In this document: positions 1 through 8,023 of the stretch, piece after piece | How positions within the stretch are numbered: position 1 is the first letter of the stretch | Layout: each line of letters opens with the position of its first letter | Source: CAINDZ01 sp964399195 | Lineage (GTDB): Bacteria > Krumholzibacteriota > Krumholzibacteriia > LZORAL124-64-63 | DNA: 31,171 nt | Direction of reading: 5' to 3' | Assembly: GCA_964399195.1 (NCBI GenBank) | Contig: CAYNPY010000041.1 | Location: 1-31,171 of the forward strand | Position numbers and translations under genes: made by a program | The notes under the pieces: model-generated | The model's database searches: none | What the model was told of the DNA's origin: nothing | Seen by the model: only the letters and a program-made list of their open reading frames with translations

Positions 1-1
1 C

Positions 2-1027
2 ACCCCCGCCGCCCGCCGGCGCCCCGCCCCCCCCGGCGAGGACGTGTTCTTCATGGCGGTCCAGTCCCGCCACCCCGTGTTCCGCGCCATGTTCGAGACG
101 GCGCGCCGCCCCCGCGCCCGCGCGCAGCGCGACGTGATGCGGTTCGTGCTGGAGCACTCGGAGTTCCTGAACCGCGAAGAGAACAAGTGGATGAAGACGA
201 TCGTCGAGATCGTCCGCAACACTTCGCTCTACTTCCAGCCGCAGATCCGCACCAAGATCATGAACGAGGGCTGGGCCAGCTACTGGCACGAGACGCTGTT
301 CATGCGCGACGACCGCATCGCCGGCCACGAGGTGGACTTCGCCCGCGTCAACGCCGCCGTCACCGCCATGCCGCGCGTGGGCCTGAACCCCTACGCCCTG
401 GGGATGCGCCTGTTCTACTTCATCGAGGAGGCGGCCGCCAAGGGCCGCTACAGCCGCGCGTTCCTTCACCTGCTGGACGCGGACCAGCGGCGTCGGTTCG
501 ACAGCGGCGCCGGCGGCGGCCGCGAGTTCATCTTCAGCGTGCGGGAGAACCTGAACGACTTCCTGTTCGTCAACACGTTCGTCGAGCAGGACTTCACGGA
601 CCGCCACGACCTGTTCGTGGCCGACCGCGTCCTGGACGAGAAGCGGATGGTCTGGCGGTGGTACGTCAAGAGCCGCAAGGCGGCCGACTACCGGCAGATG
701 CTGCTGGACCAGCTCTACCACCCGCCGCTGGTCATGGTCGAGGCGACCGACGGAAGGGACGGCGAGCTCAGCCTGCAGCACGTCTTCGAGGGCAAGCCGC
801 TGGTCAAGGAATACATCCACAACACGCTGCTGGGCCTCGAATTCCTGTGGGGCGACAAGGTCCACCTGGAGACGACCGAGGTCAAGGGGATCAAGAAGGC
901 GGACCAGAAGCAGCCGACCCTGCCGGGACTGGCGCCCACGGTCGAGGCGCCGGAGGAAGCGGAGATCCAATGGCAGCGCGTGCGCTACACCATGAAGGAC
1001 CGCAAGCTGAGCCGGGGACTGGTGTGA
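2..1027 (+). CDS. spoVR: SpoVR family protein (5' end outside window)
   Basis: The reading frame is open from the window edge, so the true start lies upstream; an internal GTG at 44 is probably not the start. The visible 340 or so residues carry the SpoVR core: LEHSEFL, then YFQPQIRTKIMNEGWASYWHE, a helical middle containing NPYALGMRLF, and a C-terminal LEFLWGDKVHLET block. In E. coli and Bacillus, SpoVR-like proteins (YcgB, SpoVR) have no settled biochemical role. They are repeatedly encoded beside a PrkA kinase and a YeaH/DUF444 protein, and are linked to stationary-phase or stress physiology. Here the stop TGA overlaps the GTG start of the prkA-like gene (GTGA, 1024-1027), implying translational coupling. 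A DUF444 partner would be expected just upstream, outside the window. The name does not imply that this organism forms spores. Confidence 0.93.
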   Translation, partial: TPAARRRPAPPGEDVFFMAVQSRHPVFRAMFETARRPRARAQRDVMRFVLEHSEFLNREENKWMKTIVEIVRNTSLYFQPQIRTKIMNEGWASYWHETLFMRDDRIAGHEVDFARVNAAVTAMPRVGLNPYALGMRLFYFIEEAAAKGRYSRAFLHLLDADQRRRFDSGAGGGREFIFSVRENLNDFLFVNTFVEQDFTDRHDLFVADRVLDEKRMVWRWYVKSRKAADYRQMLLDQLYHPPLVMVEATDGRDGELSLQHVFEGKPLVKEYIHNTLLGLEFLWGDKVHLETTEVKGIKKADQKQPTLPGLAPTVEAPEEAEIQWQRVRYTMKDRKLSRGLV

Positions 1028-3321
1028 CGCGGGACCCCATCAGCCAGGCGATGTCGGCCCTGCACGCCGGGCAGCGCGGCCTGGACCGCTCCCAGTCGGT
1101 GCCGTTCGTCCAGTTCCTGGAGCTGCTGCGCGCCCACCCCGAGCGCCTGATCCGGAACGTCCACCAGGTCTTCCACGACATGGTGCGCGCCTACGTGGGC
1201 GAGGGCTTCGACGAGTACCCCGAGGATCCCGAGTCCATCAACTTCATCGCCTACGACTTCCGGCGCCTGTTCGTGGAGAACACCGACCAGCCGTTCTTCG
1301 CCGACCGCATCTTCGCGAACCGGATGATGAACATGATCGACGCCTTCCGCGGCGGCGCCCAGCAGAACAAGATCTTCATGTTCGACGGCCCGCCCGGCTG
1401 CGGCAAGTCGATCTTCCTGAACAACCTCCTGCGCCGTTTCGAGGAATACGCCGCCAGCGAGGCCGGCCTGCGCTACGAGGTGGTCTGGCGCCTGGACCGC
1501 CAGGCCCTGGGCGACCACGCCGACCTGGACGCGCCTTCGGTGCTGGAGCGCCTGGCGGCGCTCCTGGAGCCGACGGGCGACGGCGCCGGGCTGCGCGAGG
1601 CCGCCGAGGCCCATCGCCTCTCGCCGCGGCTCAGCCACGTCGAGGTGCCCTGCCCCAGCCACGACAACCCGATCCTGCTGGTGCCCAAGGAGCAGCGTCC
1701 GGCGTTCTTCGACCTGCTGTTCGAGAACGACGAGTTCAAGTGGAACCTGTCCTACAACAAGGAGTACGACTGGGTCTTCCGCGACCTGCCGTGCACCATC
1801 TGCTCCTCGCTCTACCAGGCGCTGCTGCACAAGCTGGGCGACCCGGACCGCGTCTTCGCCATGATCCACGCCCGGCCCTACCAGATGGACCGGCGCCTGG
1901 GCGAGGGCGTCAGCGTCTTCAACCCCGGCGACCGCACGGCGCGCACGCCGGTCATGACGAACCCGCTGCTGCAGCGGCGGATCAGCGCCCTGCTGCAGGA
2001 CAGCAACCAGGTGCGCTACCTGTTCTCCCGCTACGCGCGCACGAACAACGGCATCTACGCGCTGATGGACCTGAAGGGCCACAACCGCGACCGGCTCTTC
2101 GAACTGCACAACATCATCAGCGACGGCGTCCACAAGGTGGACGAGATCGAGGAACGCGTGAACTCGCTGTTCCTCGGCGTCATGAACCCCGAGGACAACA
2201 AGAACATCCACGGCTTCCAGTCGCTGACCGACCGCATCGAGTTCATCAACATCTCCTACGTGCTGGACTCGGCGACCGAGGTCGAGATCTACAAGGCCAT
2301 CTTCGGCAAGCACATCGAGGACAGCTTCCTGCCCCGCGTGCTGGAGAACTTCGCGCGCGTCATCATCTCGAGCCGGCTGAACGAGAAGTCGCCGGCGATG
2401 CTGGACTGGATCGGGGACCCGAAGAAGTACCGCCTCTACTGCGACGAGAACCTGCACCTGCTCAAGATGACGATCTACACCGGCCTGATCCCCTCCTGGC
2501 TGGACGAGGACGACCGGCGCGGCTTCACGGCCAAGCGACGCCGCAAGATCATCGCCGAGGCCGAGACCGAGGGTCACCGCGGGTTCAGCGGGCGCGACGC
2601 GATCGACATCTTCCACGACCTCTACTCGGCGCACGCGCGCGAGGACCAGCTGATCACGATGGACACTCTGTGCGCGTTCTTCACGCGCGCGCGGCCGGAC
2701 CTGGCCAAGCAGCTGCCGGCCGGGTTCCTGGACTCGCTGCGGCGGATGTACAACTACCAGATCCTGCAGGAAGTGAAGGAGTCGCTCTACTACTACAACG
2801 AGGAGCAGATCGCGCGCGACATCATGAACTACATGTTCGCCCTCAACTACGAGACGGGCACCACCGCCGTCTGCTCGTTCACGGGCGAGAAGCTGGAGAT
2901 CACGGGGCCCTTCCTGGCCGCCATCGAGGACCGCCTGCTGGGAACGGGCGTGCGCGAGGGACGACGCCTGGAGTTCCGGGAGGCGACGCAGCGCGAGTAC
3001 ACCTCGGCGACGCTGACGCAGGAGATCATGGTCGAGGGGCGGGACATCCGCGAGACCAAGCTGTTCGCCGACCTGCACAAGCGCTACGTGTTCCACCTCA
3101 AGGAGAAGGTGCTCGAACCGTTCCTGAAGAACGCCAACTTCCGGCGCGCGCTGAAGGACTACGGCACCGACGACTTCCGCACCTACGACAAGCGCATCCG
3201 CGCCGACGTGACCTTCCTGCTCACGAACCTGAGCGACCGCTTCGGCTACACGGAAAAGGGCGCGCGCGAGATGTGCATCTACGTGGTCGACAACGACATC
3301 GCGGCGGAGTTCGCGGAATAG
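1024..3321 (+). CDS. prkA: PrkA-type AAA+ serine protein kinase, long variant
   Basis: The product is 765 residues from the GTG at 1024, which overlaps the spoVR stop; the frame stays open upstream to 187 but that stretch is antisense-like noise inside spoVR. PrkA proteins (E. coli YeaG, B. subtilis PrkA) are about 630-645 residues with an AAA+ ATPase domain followed by a distinct C-terminal PrkA domain. Here the Walker A motif GPPGCGKS is at residues 122-129. A Cys-x2-His near 210-213 (CPSH) and Cys-x2-Cys at 257-260 (CTIC) match the paired cysteines of PrkA proteins and could bind metal. The C-terminal half (EVKESLYYYNEEQI, then GFTEKGARE-like GYTEKGAREM) is typical PrkA. The excess length includes a 60-residue insert after Walker A (about 150-205) and an extended middle. 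Role inferred: stress-linked kinase or ATPase acting with SpoVR. It ends 18 bp from a convergent gene. Confidence 0.9.
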   Translation: MTRDPISQAMSALHAGQRGLDRSQSVPFVQFLELLRAHPERLIRNVHQVFHDMVRAYVGEGFDEYPEDPESINFIAYDFRRLFVENTDQPFFADRIFANRMMNMIDAFRGGAQQNKIFMFDGPPGCGKSIFLNNLLRRFEEYAASEAGLRYEVVWRLDRQALGDHADLDAPSVLERLAALLEPTGDGAGLREAAEAHRLSPRLSHVEVPCPSHDNPILLVPKEQRPAFFDLLFENDEFKWNLSYNKEYDWVFRDLPCTICSSLYQALLHKLGDPDRVFAMIHARPYQMDRRLGEGVSVFNPGDRTARTPVMTNPLLQRRISALLQDSNQVRYLFSRYARTNNGIYALMDLKGHNRDRLFELHNIISDGVHKVDEIEERVNSLFLGVMNPEDNKNIHGFQSLTDRIEFINISYVLDSATEVEIYKAIFGKHIEDSFLPRVLENFARVIISSRLNEKSPAMLDWIGDPKKYRLYCDENLHLLKMTIYTGLIPSWLDEDDRRGFTAKRRRKIIAEAETEGHRGFSGRDAIDIFHDLYSAHAREDQLITMDTLCAFFTRARPDLAKQLPAGFLDSLRRMYNYQILQEVKESLYYYNEEQIARDIMNYMFALNYETGTTAVCSFTGEKLEITGPFLAAIEDRLLGTGVREGRRLEFREATQREYTSATLTQEIMVEGRDIRETKLFADLHKRYVFHLKEKVLEPFLKNANFRRALKDYGTDDFRTYDKRIRADVTFLLTNLSDRFGYTEKGAREMCIYVVDNDIAAEFAE

Positions 3322-3339
3322 CCCGGGCGGCCCGTCCGC

Positions 3340-4926
3340 TCAGTAGACGGCGATCAGGGGCAGCCCCCAGCGCGGCCGGCACTGTTCGGGATCGTCGATG
3401 ACGCCGTCGCAGTCGTCGTCCCGCCCGTTGCCGCAGATCTCGGGGGCGCCGGGGTGGACCGCCGGGTCCGTGTCGTCGCAGTCGGTGGCCAGCCGGCTGC
3501 AGAAGGCGCTGCCCGGCGCGCCGTAGAGGTCGCCGTCGCCGTCGGGGCACGGCCCGGCCGGCTCGTCGACCAGGCCGTTGCAGTTGTCGTCCACGCCGTT
3601 GTCCACCTCCGGCGCGCCCGGGTGCACGTTGGCCGCCCCCACCCACCGACAGCCGAACGGCGCGATGGGCAGCTGCTCCGGCAGGCCGTCGGGGCCGAAG
3701 CGGAGCGCGCGGAAGCGCAGGTCGCGCAGGGTTTCCTTCACGTAGCCGAGCAGCAGCCACGGCCCCATGTCGATCACCTCGGGCGCCACCTGCAGGCCGC
3801 GTTCCGAGCCGGGAATCGCGTGCGGCGCCCGCCAGTCGCCGGTCTCGAAGCCGGCGGCGCTGGTGTAGCCGATGCCGCCGTCATCGCCCAGCGTCCAGAT
3901 CAGGTGCACGCGGCCGTCGCGGACCAGCAGCACGGGCGACTCCGCCTTCGGACCCTCGGTCAGCGCGATCGGACCCAGATCGGTCCAGTGGACCAGGTCG
4001 TCCGAGCGCGCCAGGGCGATCACCTGCGTCCAGCGGAACGGCCCGGGCGTCGTCGTGTAGGCCATGTACCAGAGGCCGGTGGCCGGGTCGGCGATCACGA
4101 ACGGGTCGCGGCACTGCCGCGTCCACTCGTGGGGCTGGTCCCAGGCGGTCCAGTCCCAGTCCGCGTCGAGCAGGCAGCCGGGGCCGCTCATGCCGTCGCA
4201 GCCGCCCGCCGTCACGCGCTGCCAGTTCACCAGGTCGCTGCTGGTGGCCGCGCCGATGCGCTCCTCGTGGAAGCCGGTCTGCGGGTTGCGCGTGACGCCG
4301 GCGTAGAACATCCACCACAGGCCGTCCGCGGGGTTGAGCACGATCGACGGCGCCCAGACGTGGTCGCGGTCCCAGTCCGAGGCGGGGGCGTTCGTCAGGG
4401 CGTCGGGCAGCTGCTGCCAGGTCACGCCGTCCGGCGAGACGGCGTGGCCGAAGCTCTTGCCCTGGGTCTGGGGGTACCAGGTCCACAGGGGTCCCTCGAT
4501 GTAGATCGCGTGCAGCAGCCCGCCCTCGCCCAGCGGGCCGTCGGCGAGCATGGCGAAGTCGCCGGCCCAGACGTTGTCGGGCGGGTCGAAGACCAGGTCG
4601 GCGCCGTGCGCGCACCAGCCGGTGTCCGGATGGGCGAAGTGCAGCGTCTCGACGCAGTCCCGCGGCGTGCAGCCGGCGCTCTGCGACCAGTCGTCGCGGT
4701 CCAGGTCCGGGCACCAGGCGGCCGCGACCCGGCCGAGGTCGGGAACGTCGGCGGCCGGCAGCGCCGCCTGGTTCCCGCCCGCGGCCGCTGCCGGGTCGGC
4801 GGCGCGCGGGGCCGGTTCTCCCGGGGCGGTCGGCGGCAGCGGGCGGCAGCCGGCCCAGACCGCCGAAGCGGCCAGGAGCACCGGCAGCCAGAACCGCAGG
4901 TCGCTTCGGATCACGAGCCTGGACAA
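3340..4926 (-). CDS. Lipoprotein with GH43/GH32-like five-bladed propeller and MopE-type DCDD repeats
   Basis: This is 528 residues from TTG at 4926, chosen because GGGGAG lies 11 bases upstream; GTG at 4914 is an alternative giving a shorter signal. The N-terminus is a hydrophobic signal ending AVWAGC, with Cys27 as the probable lipidated residue although the lipobox is imperfect. Residues about 90-410 repeat propeller-blade signatures of the beta-fructosidase/GH43 superfamily: SPDGVTWQ, VWAPSIVLNPADGLWWMFYAG, RDPFVIADPATGLWYMAYT, SDDLVHWTDLG and ESPVLLVRDG. The C-terminal 100 residues hold two Asp/Asn/Cys-rich repeats, HPGAPEVDNGVDDNCNG and DCDDTDPAVHPGAPEICG plus DDDCDGVID, resembling the putative metal-binding motif of MopE. 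Likely a surface carbohydrate-binding or glycosidase-like protein; substrate unknown. It lies downstream of galE, 94 bp away, with its own -10-like box. Confidence 0.8.
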   Translation of the reverse strand: MSRLVIRSDLRFWLPVLLAASAVWAGCRPLPPTAPGEPAPRAADPAAAAGGNQAALPAADVPDLGRVAAAWCPDLDRDDWSQSAGCTPRDCVETLHFAHPDTGWCAHGADLVFDPPDNVWAGDFAMLADGPLGEGGLLHAIYIEGPLWTWYPQTQGKSFGHAVSPDGVTWQQLPDALTNAPASDWDRDHVWAPSIVLNPADGLWWMFYAGVTRNPQTGFHEERIGAATSSDLVNWQRVTAGGCDGMSGPGCLLDADWDWTAWDQPHEWTRQCRDPFVIADPATGLWYMAYTTTPGPFRWTQVIALARSDDLVHWTDLGPIALTEGPKAESPVLLVRDGRVHLIWTLGDDGGIGYTSAAGFETGDWRAPHAIPGSERGLQVAPEVIDMGPWLLLGYVKETLRDLRFRALRFGPDGLPEQLPIAPFGCRWVGAANVHPGAPEVDNGVDDNCNGLVDEPAGPCPDGDGDLYGAPGSAFCSRLATDCDDTDPAVHPGAPEICGNGRDDDCDGVIDDPEQCRPRWGLPLIAVY

Positions 4927-4992
4927 GGGCGGGTCCGCTCCCCGACGGCCAGGTCACGTCCCGGCGCGGGAACGGCGACGACCGACGGGAAG

Positions 4993-5001
4993 ATCATAGC
5001 A
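4993..5001 (-). promoter_or_regulatory. Extended -10 promoter element for the propeller lipoprotein gene
   Basis: Reading the minus strand, TGCTATGAT matches the extended -10 form TGnTAnnnT, with TATGAT differing from TATAAT at one position. It sits in the short galE to lipoprotein gap, about 67 bases before the TTG start. No convincing -35 hexamer is seen, which is tolerated for extended -10 promoters. Confidence 0.4.
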
Positions 5002-5020
5002 TATCCGCGGGGTGGGCGTC

Positions 5021-6043
5021 TCAGGCGTCGCCATAACCGTCGGGGTTCGCGGCCTGCCAGCGCCAGTGGTCCTCGCACATCTGTTCGATGTCCCGCTGCG
5101 CGCGCCAGCCCAGCAGGCGCACGGCCAGCGCCGGGTCGGCATAGCACGTCGCCACGTCGCCCGGCCGCCGCGCCACCACGCGGTACGGCACCGGCCGGCC
5201 GGACGCCTTCGCCGCCGCGGCCACCATCTCGAGCACCGAGTAGCCGCGGCCGGTGCCCAGGTTCACCGGGACGCAGCCCGACAGGCCGCCCAGGCGGTCC
5301 AGCGCCGCCAGGTGCCCGAGGGCCAGGTCCACGACATGGATGTAGTCGCGCACGCCCGTGCCGTCGGGCGTCGGGTAGTCGTCGCCGAAGACGCTCACTT
5401 CGGCCAGGCGCCCCACCGCCACCTGCATCACGTAAGGCATCAGGTTGTTGGGCAGGCCGCGCGGGTCCTCGCCGATGCGGCCGCTTGGGTGCGCGCCGAT
5501 CGGGTTGAAGTAGCGCAGCAGCACGCACGTCCAGCGCGGGTCGGCGGCGCAGAGGTCGCGCAGGATCTCCTCGATGAACAGCTTGGTGCGACCGTAGGGA
5601 TTGGTGGCCGACAGCGGGAAGTCCTCGGTGATGGGCACCCGCGCGGGATCGCCGTAGACGGTGGCCGACGAGCTGAACACCAGCCGGCGGCAGCCATGCT
5701 CTTCCATGACCTTCAGCAGCTCGAGCGTGCCGGCGACGTTGTTGTCGTAGTAGCGCACGGGGATGCGGCTGCTCTCGCCCACGGCCTTCAGGCCGGCGAA
5801 GTGGATGACCGCGTCGAAGCGCCGGCCCGCGAACACGCGGCGCATGGCCGCGGCGTCGCGGATGTCCACCCGGTGGAAGTCCAATGCGCGGCCGGCCAGG
5901 TCCTGCACGCGGCGCAGGCTTTCCTCGCTGGCGTTCTCGAGGTTGTCCACGACGGTCACGTCGTAGCCGGCTGCCAGCAGCTCCAGGCAGGTGTGGCTGC
6001 CGATGAAGCCGGCGCCGCCGGTGACCAGGCAGGAATGACTCAC
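5021..6043 (-). CDS. galE: UDP-glucose 4-epimerase GalE
   Basis: The product is 340 residues, the usual GalE length (E. coli 338). It interconverts UDP-glucose and UDP-galactose in the cytoplasm, supplying galactose for envelope glycans and the Leloir pathway. The start is GTG at 6043, preceded at 8 bases by GGGGGAG; the frame continues upstream but that part is not GalE-like. Visible short-chain dehydrogenase features: NAD-binding GGAGFIG at residues 9-15, VDNL at 32-35, FAGLKAVGES around 82-91, Ser125 in SSSATVYG, and the catalytic Tyr150-x3-Lys154 (YGRTK). LRYFNPIGAHPSG and the DGTGVRDYIHVVDLA block near the substrate pocket are typical GalE rather than other epimerases. It is followed on the same strand by the propeller lipoprotein gene, and shares a 407-bp divergent region with the thioesterase gene. 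Confidence 0.96.
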   Translation of the reverse strand: MSHSCLVTGGAGFIGSHTCLELLAAGYDVTVVDNLENASEESLRRVQDLAGRALDFHRVDIRDAAAMRRVFAGRRFDAVIHFAGLKAVGESSRIPVRYYDNNVAGTLELLKVMEEHGCRRLVFSSSATVYGDPARVPITEDFPLSATNPYGRTKLFIEEILRDLCAADPRWTCVLLRYFNPIGAHPSGRIGEDPRGLPNNLMPYVMQVAVGRLAEVSVFGDDYPTPDGTGVRDYIHVVDLALGHLAALDRLGGLSGCVPVNLGTGRGYSVLEMVAAAAKASGRPVPYRVVARRPGDVATCYADPALAVRLLGWRAQRDIEQMCEDHWRWQAANPDGYGDA

Positions 6044-6087
6044 GGACAGGCTCCCCCGCGCTGTCGCCGGCCGGCTGCGCGCGACGC

Positions 6088-6187
6088 CCCGGGGATTGTG
6101 CACGGCAACGACCTGATGGGTGTCAAGTGATGCACCAGGACCGTGACGGGAACGAGAACTCAAACCCAGCCATGCACAATACCCGGG
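6088..6187. repeat. Spaced inverted repeat (TGCACAATnCCCGGG) upstream of galE
   Basis: The sequence TGCACAATACCCGGG at 6173-6187 is matched by the reverse complement of 6088-6102 (TGCACAATCCCCGGG) at 14 of 15 positions, with a 70-base gap. The left arm lies just downstream of the minus-strand TTGACA, where a galE -10 would be. Paired operator sites or a duplicated promoter core are possible; function is inferred only from position. Confidence 0.5.
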
Positions 6188-6211
6188 ACGCCGGGCAAGG
6201 GCGACACGGGA

Positions 6212-6231
6212 CCGGGCCCGGCCGGGCCCGG
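6212..6231. repeat. Tandem 10-bp palindrome CCGGGCCCGG x2
   Basis: Two adjacent copies of the perfect palindrome CCGGGCCCGG form a 20-bp palindrome. It could form a strong hairpin in RNA from either strand, or it may be a chance product of the high GC content. Confidence 0.45.
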
Positions 6232-6450
6232 CTTGCAGTTCGGTCAGATGATCTCATGGATGCGCCGCCGCCGCTAGTGTTTTTGTCGGGAGTCCGCCGG
6301 CCGAAATCCCGGACGGGCAGCGCTCAATGGACGCGCGGGTTCATTCGTGACACTTCCGGGACCGGCGCCCGCGGCCGATCGGGGGGGGCCGCTGGACATA
6401 CGGCACCGTCTCTGCGATGCTCGCCGCGGTCCCAACGCAAGGAGCTCGCC

Positions 6451-6858
6451 GTGCCCACACCGCCGCCCGACACCGCCGCCATCCGCGTGCTGATGATGCC
6501 GCGGGACACCAACCACCACGGCACCATTTTCGGCGGCGTGATCCTCAGCCACATCGACCAGGCCGGAGCCGTCGCGGCGCTGCGCCTGGGCTGCGCGCGC
6601 GTGGTCACCGTCGCCATGGACCGGGTGGTCTTCCGGGAGCCGGTCCTGGTCGGCGACCTGGTGTCCTTCCACGCGGAGCCCATCCGCCGGGGCCGCACCT
6701 CGGTCACCGTGCGCGTGCTGGTGGAGGCCGAGCGCCGCGGCGGCGGCGGCACCGTCGCGGTGACCGAAGCGGAGGTCACCTACGTGCACATCGACGCGGC
6801 CGGGAAGCCTGTTCCGCTGCCCGCGCCTGCATCGCCGCCGGCGTCCCGGCCCCTTTGA
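6451..6858 (+). CDS. Acyl-CoA thioesterase, YciA/hot-dog family
   Basis: The product is 135 residues, a single hot-dog fold typical of YciA/acyl-CoA hydrolase proteins that cleave acyl-CoA to free acid and CoA in the cytoplasm. The GTG start at 6451 has AAGGAG six bases upstream, so the longer in-frame extension to 6127 is rejected. The family signature runs from about residue 17: PRDTNHHGTIFGG, followed by ILSHIDQAG with Asp36 as the likely catalytic acid. Further downstream are VTVAMDRVVFREPVLVGDLV and a strand ending TEAEVTYVHID. The tail after about residue 118 is Pro/Ala-rich and probably disordered. The gene appears monocistronic, divergent from galE and followed by the AT-rich control region of the cytochrome operon. 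Confidence 0.92.
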   Translation: MPTPPPDTAAIRVLMMPRDTNHHGTIFGGVILSHIDQAGAVAALRLGCARVVTVAMDRVVFREPVLVGDLVSFHAEPIRRGRTSVTVRVLVEAERRGGGGTVAVTEAEVTYVHIDAAGKPVPLPAPASPPASRPL

Positions 6859-6878
6859 CCCCGGCGGAAGGCCGAGGG

Positions 6879-7020
6879 TTATCTGTATCCAAGATTTCGA
6901 CTCGGAGTTTCAATATAACTTGCCTTAAAACAAAGACTTAGAATATCACACCTCGACGCTCTGTCAAACGATTAACATTTTCTTTGACTTCCCGAAAACA
7001 CAAATCCAAGATGTTGAGTG
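6879..7020 (+). promoter_or_regulatory. AT-rich control region upstream of the multihaem cytochrome operon
   Basis: This 140-bp stretch is about 40% GC by eye inside DNA of about 70% GC. It contains TTGACT (6984-6989) with a 17-base spacer to CAAGAT (7007-7012), a weak -35/-10 pair on the plus strand. The 9-bp direct repeat ATCCAAGAT occurs at 6887-6895 and 7004-7012, the second copy covering the putative -10. A partial FNR/CRP-like half site, TTGAG TGTG ATCGC, lies at 7014-7027. No ORF makes sense here. A regulated promoter for the operon starting at 7079 is the simplest reading. Confidence 0.45.
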
Positions 7021-7078
7021 TGATCGCCCCGCCGGCGCAGGATCGGCCGCGCCGCGGGCACCCCCGGGGAGGAGTTGC

Positions 7079-8023
7079 ATGGTCACCAGACGGGAGTTCC
7101 TGAAGCTGTCCGGCGCGGCCGCCGGCACCGCCGCCCTGGCCGCCACGGGCGCCGCGGCCTCCACCGCCGCGACCTCGAAGCTGGATCCGGCGCGCGTGGG
7201 CGTGCTGACGGACCTGACGCTGTGCATCGGCTGCCGGCGCTGCGAGTGGGCCTGCGCGCAGCAGAACGAGCTGCCCTACGGCCCGCTCGAGTCGTGCGAC
7301 GACCAGAGCATGCTGGCCCAGATGCGGCGGCCGGACGCCGAGCACTTCACGGTCATCAACCGGTACCCCGCCCCCGCCTGGCGCGAGCAACCGCTGGACG
7401 TCAAGGTGCAGTGCATGCACTGCGAGCACCCGGCCTGCGTGTCGGCGTGCATCGTCGGCGCGCTGGAGAAGAACCCGCTGGGCCCGGTGACCTACGACGC
7501 CTGGAAGTGCATCGGCTGCCGCTACTGCATGGTGGCCTGCCCCTACCAGATCCCGGCCTACGAGTACGACAACGCGCTGACCCCCAAGGTCATGAAGTGC
7601 ACGATGTGCCCCGAGCGCACGCTCGACCAGGGCAAGCTGCCGGCGTGCGCGGAGATCTGTCCGCGCGAAGCGATCCTCTTCGGCCGGCGCGACGAACTGC
7701 TCGAACTGGCGCACGAGCGCCTGGCCCGGCAGCCCGAGCGCTACCATCCCGAGGTCTACGGCGAGCACGAGGTGGGCGGCACGTCCTGGCTGCTGATCGC
7801 CGACCGGCCGGCCACCGAATGCGGCATCCCGGCGCTGCCGAACGAGAGTCCGGCGCGGCTGACCGAGACGATCCAGCACGGCATCTTCCGCGGCTTCAGC
7901 GGTCCATTGATGGTCTTCGGCCTGCTGTCCGTGCTCATGAAATCCTCGGCCGACCGGCGCCGCCGGGAGGATTGGGACGAAGGCGACAAGCACAATCGCG
8001 ACGGGGAGGACCAGCATGGGTAG
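7079..8023 (+). CDS. Tat-exported ferredoxin-like subunit with four [4Fe-4S] clusters (HybA/DsrO/CbcT type)
   Basis: The product is 314 residues with ATG at 7079 and a strong GGGGAGGAG four bases upstream. A twin-arginine signal (TRREFLKLSG, residues 3-12, then Ala-rich) directs the folded protein to the periplasmic side. Four cysteine groups follow: CIGCRRCEWAC, CMHCEHPACVSAC, CIGCRYCMVAC and CTMCPERTLDQGKLPACAEIC (last group split by a longer loop). This is the DmsB/HybA arrangement binding four [4Fe-4S] clusters. A C-terminal hydrophobic stretch (GFSGPLMVFGLLSVLM) may anchor it, as in HybA. It should relay electrons between the membrane subunit encoded next and the multihaem cytochrome. 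The stop overlaps the next start by 8 bp. No catalytic molybdenum or NiFe subunit is encoded nearby, so calling it a hydrogenase subunit would be unsafe. Confidence 0.92.
   Translation: MVTRREFLKLSGAAAGTAALAATGAAASTAATSKLDPARVGVLTDLTLCIGCRRCEWACAQQNELPYGPLESCDDQSMLAQMRRPDAEHFTVINRYPAPAWREQPLDVKVQCMHCEHPACVSACIVGALEKNPLGPVTYDAWKCIGCRYCMVACPYQIPAYEYDNALTPKVMKCTMCPERTLDQGKLPACAEICPREAILFGRRDELLELAHERLARQPERYHPEVYGEHEVGGTSWLLIADRPATECGIPALPNESPARLTETIQHGIFRGFSGPLMVFGLLSVLMKSSADRRRREDWDEGDKHNRDGEDQHG

Larger units (their letters stand above)
6044..6450. other. 407-bp intergenic region between divergent galE and thioesterase genes
   Basis: No convincing gene is seen; the plus-strand frame open from 6127 reads as low-complexity Arg/Gly-rich translation with no family resemblance. 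The region holds a minus-strand TTGACA (6126-6121) that could be the galE -35, a spaced inverted repeat (6088-6102 with 6173-6187) and a doubled 10-bp palindrome (6212-6231). A weak plus-strand TGGACA, 17 bases, GATGCT pair lies at about 6393-6421 before the thioesterase. Confidence 0.5.

Noticed and set aside
187..1023. In-frame N-terminal extension of the prkA frame
   Set aside because: It lies inside spoVR, reads as Arg/Pro/Gly-rich noise, and the GTG at 1024 has the expected overlap geometry.
2..1027. Evidence of sporulation from a SpoVR protein
   Set aside because: SpoVR homologues are common in non-spore formers, including E. coli.
985..3096. 703-residue minus-strand ORF opposite prkA
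   Set aside because: Low-complexity Val/Arg/Gln-rich translation typical of antisense frames in GC-rich DNA; the plus strand has clear PrkA motifs.
6854..6883. TTGACC with downstream TATCTG as a promoter of the cytochrome operon
   Set aside because: The TTGACC overlaps the thioesterase stop and no -10 hexamer falls at an acceptable spacing.
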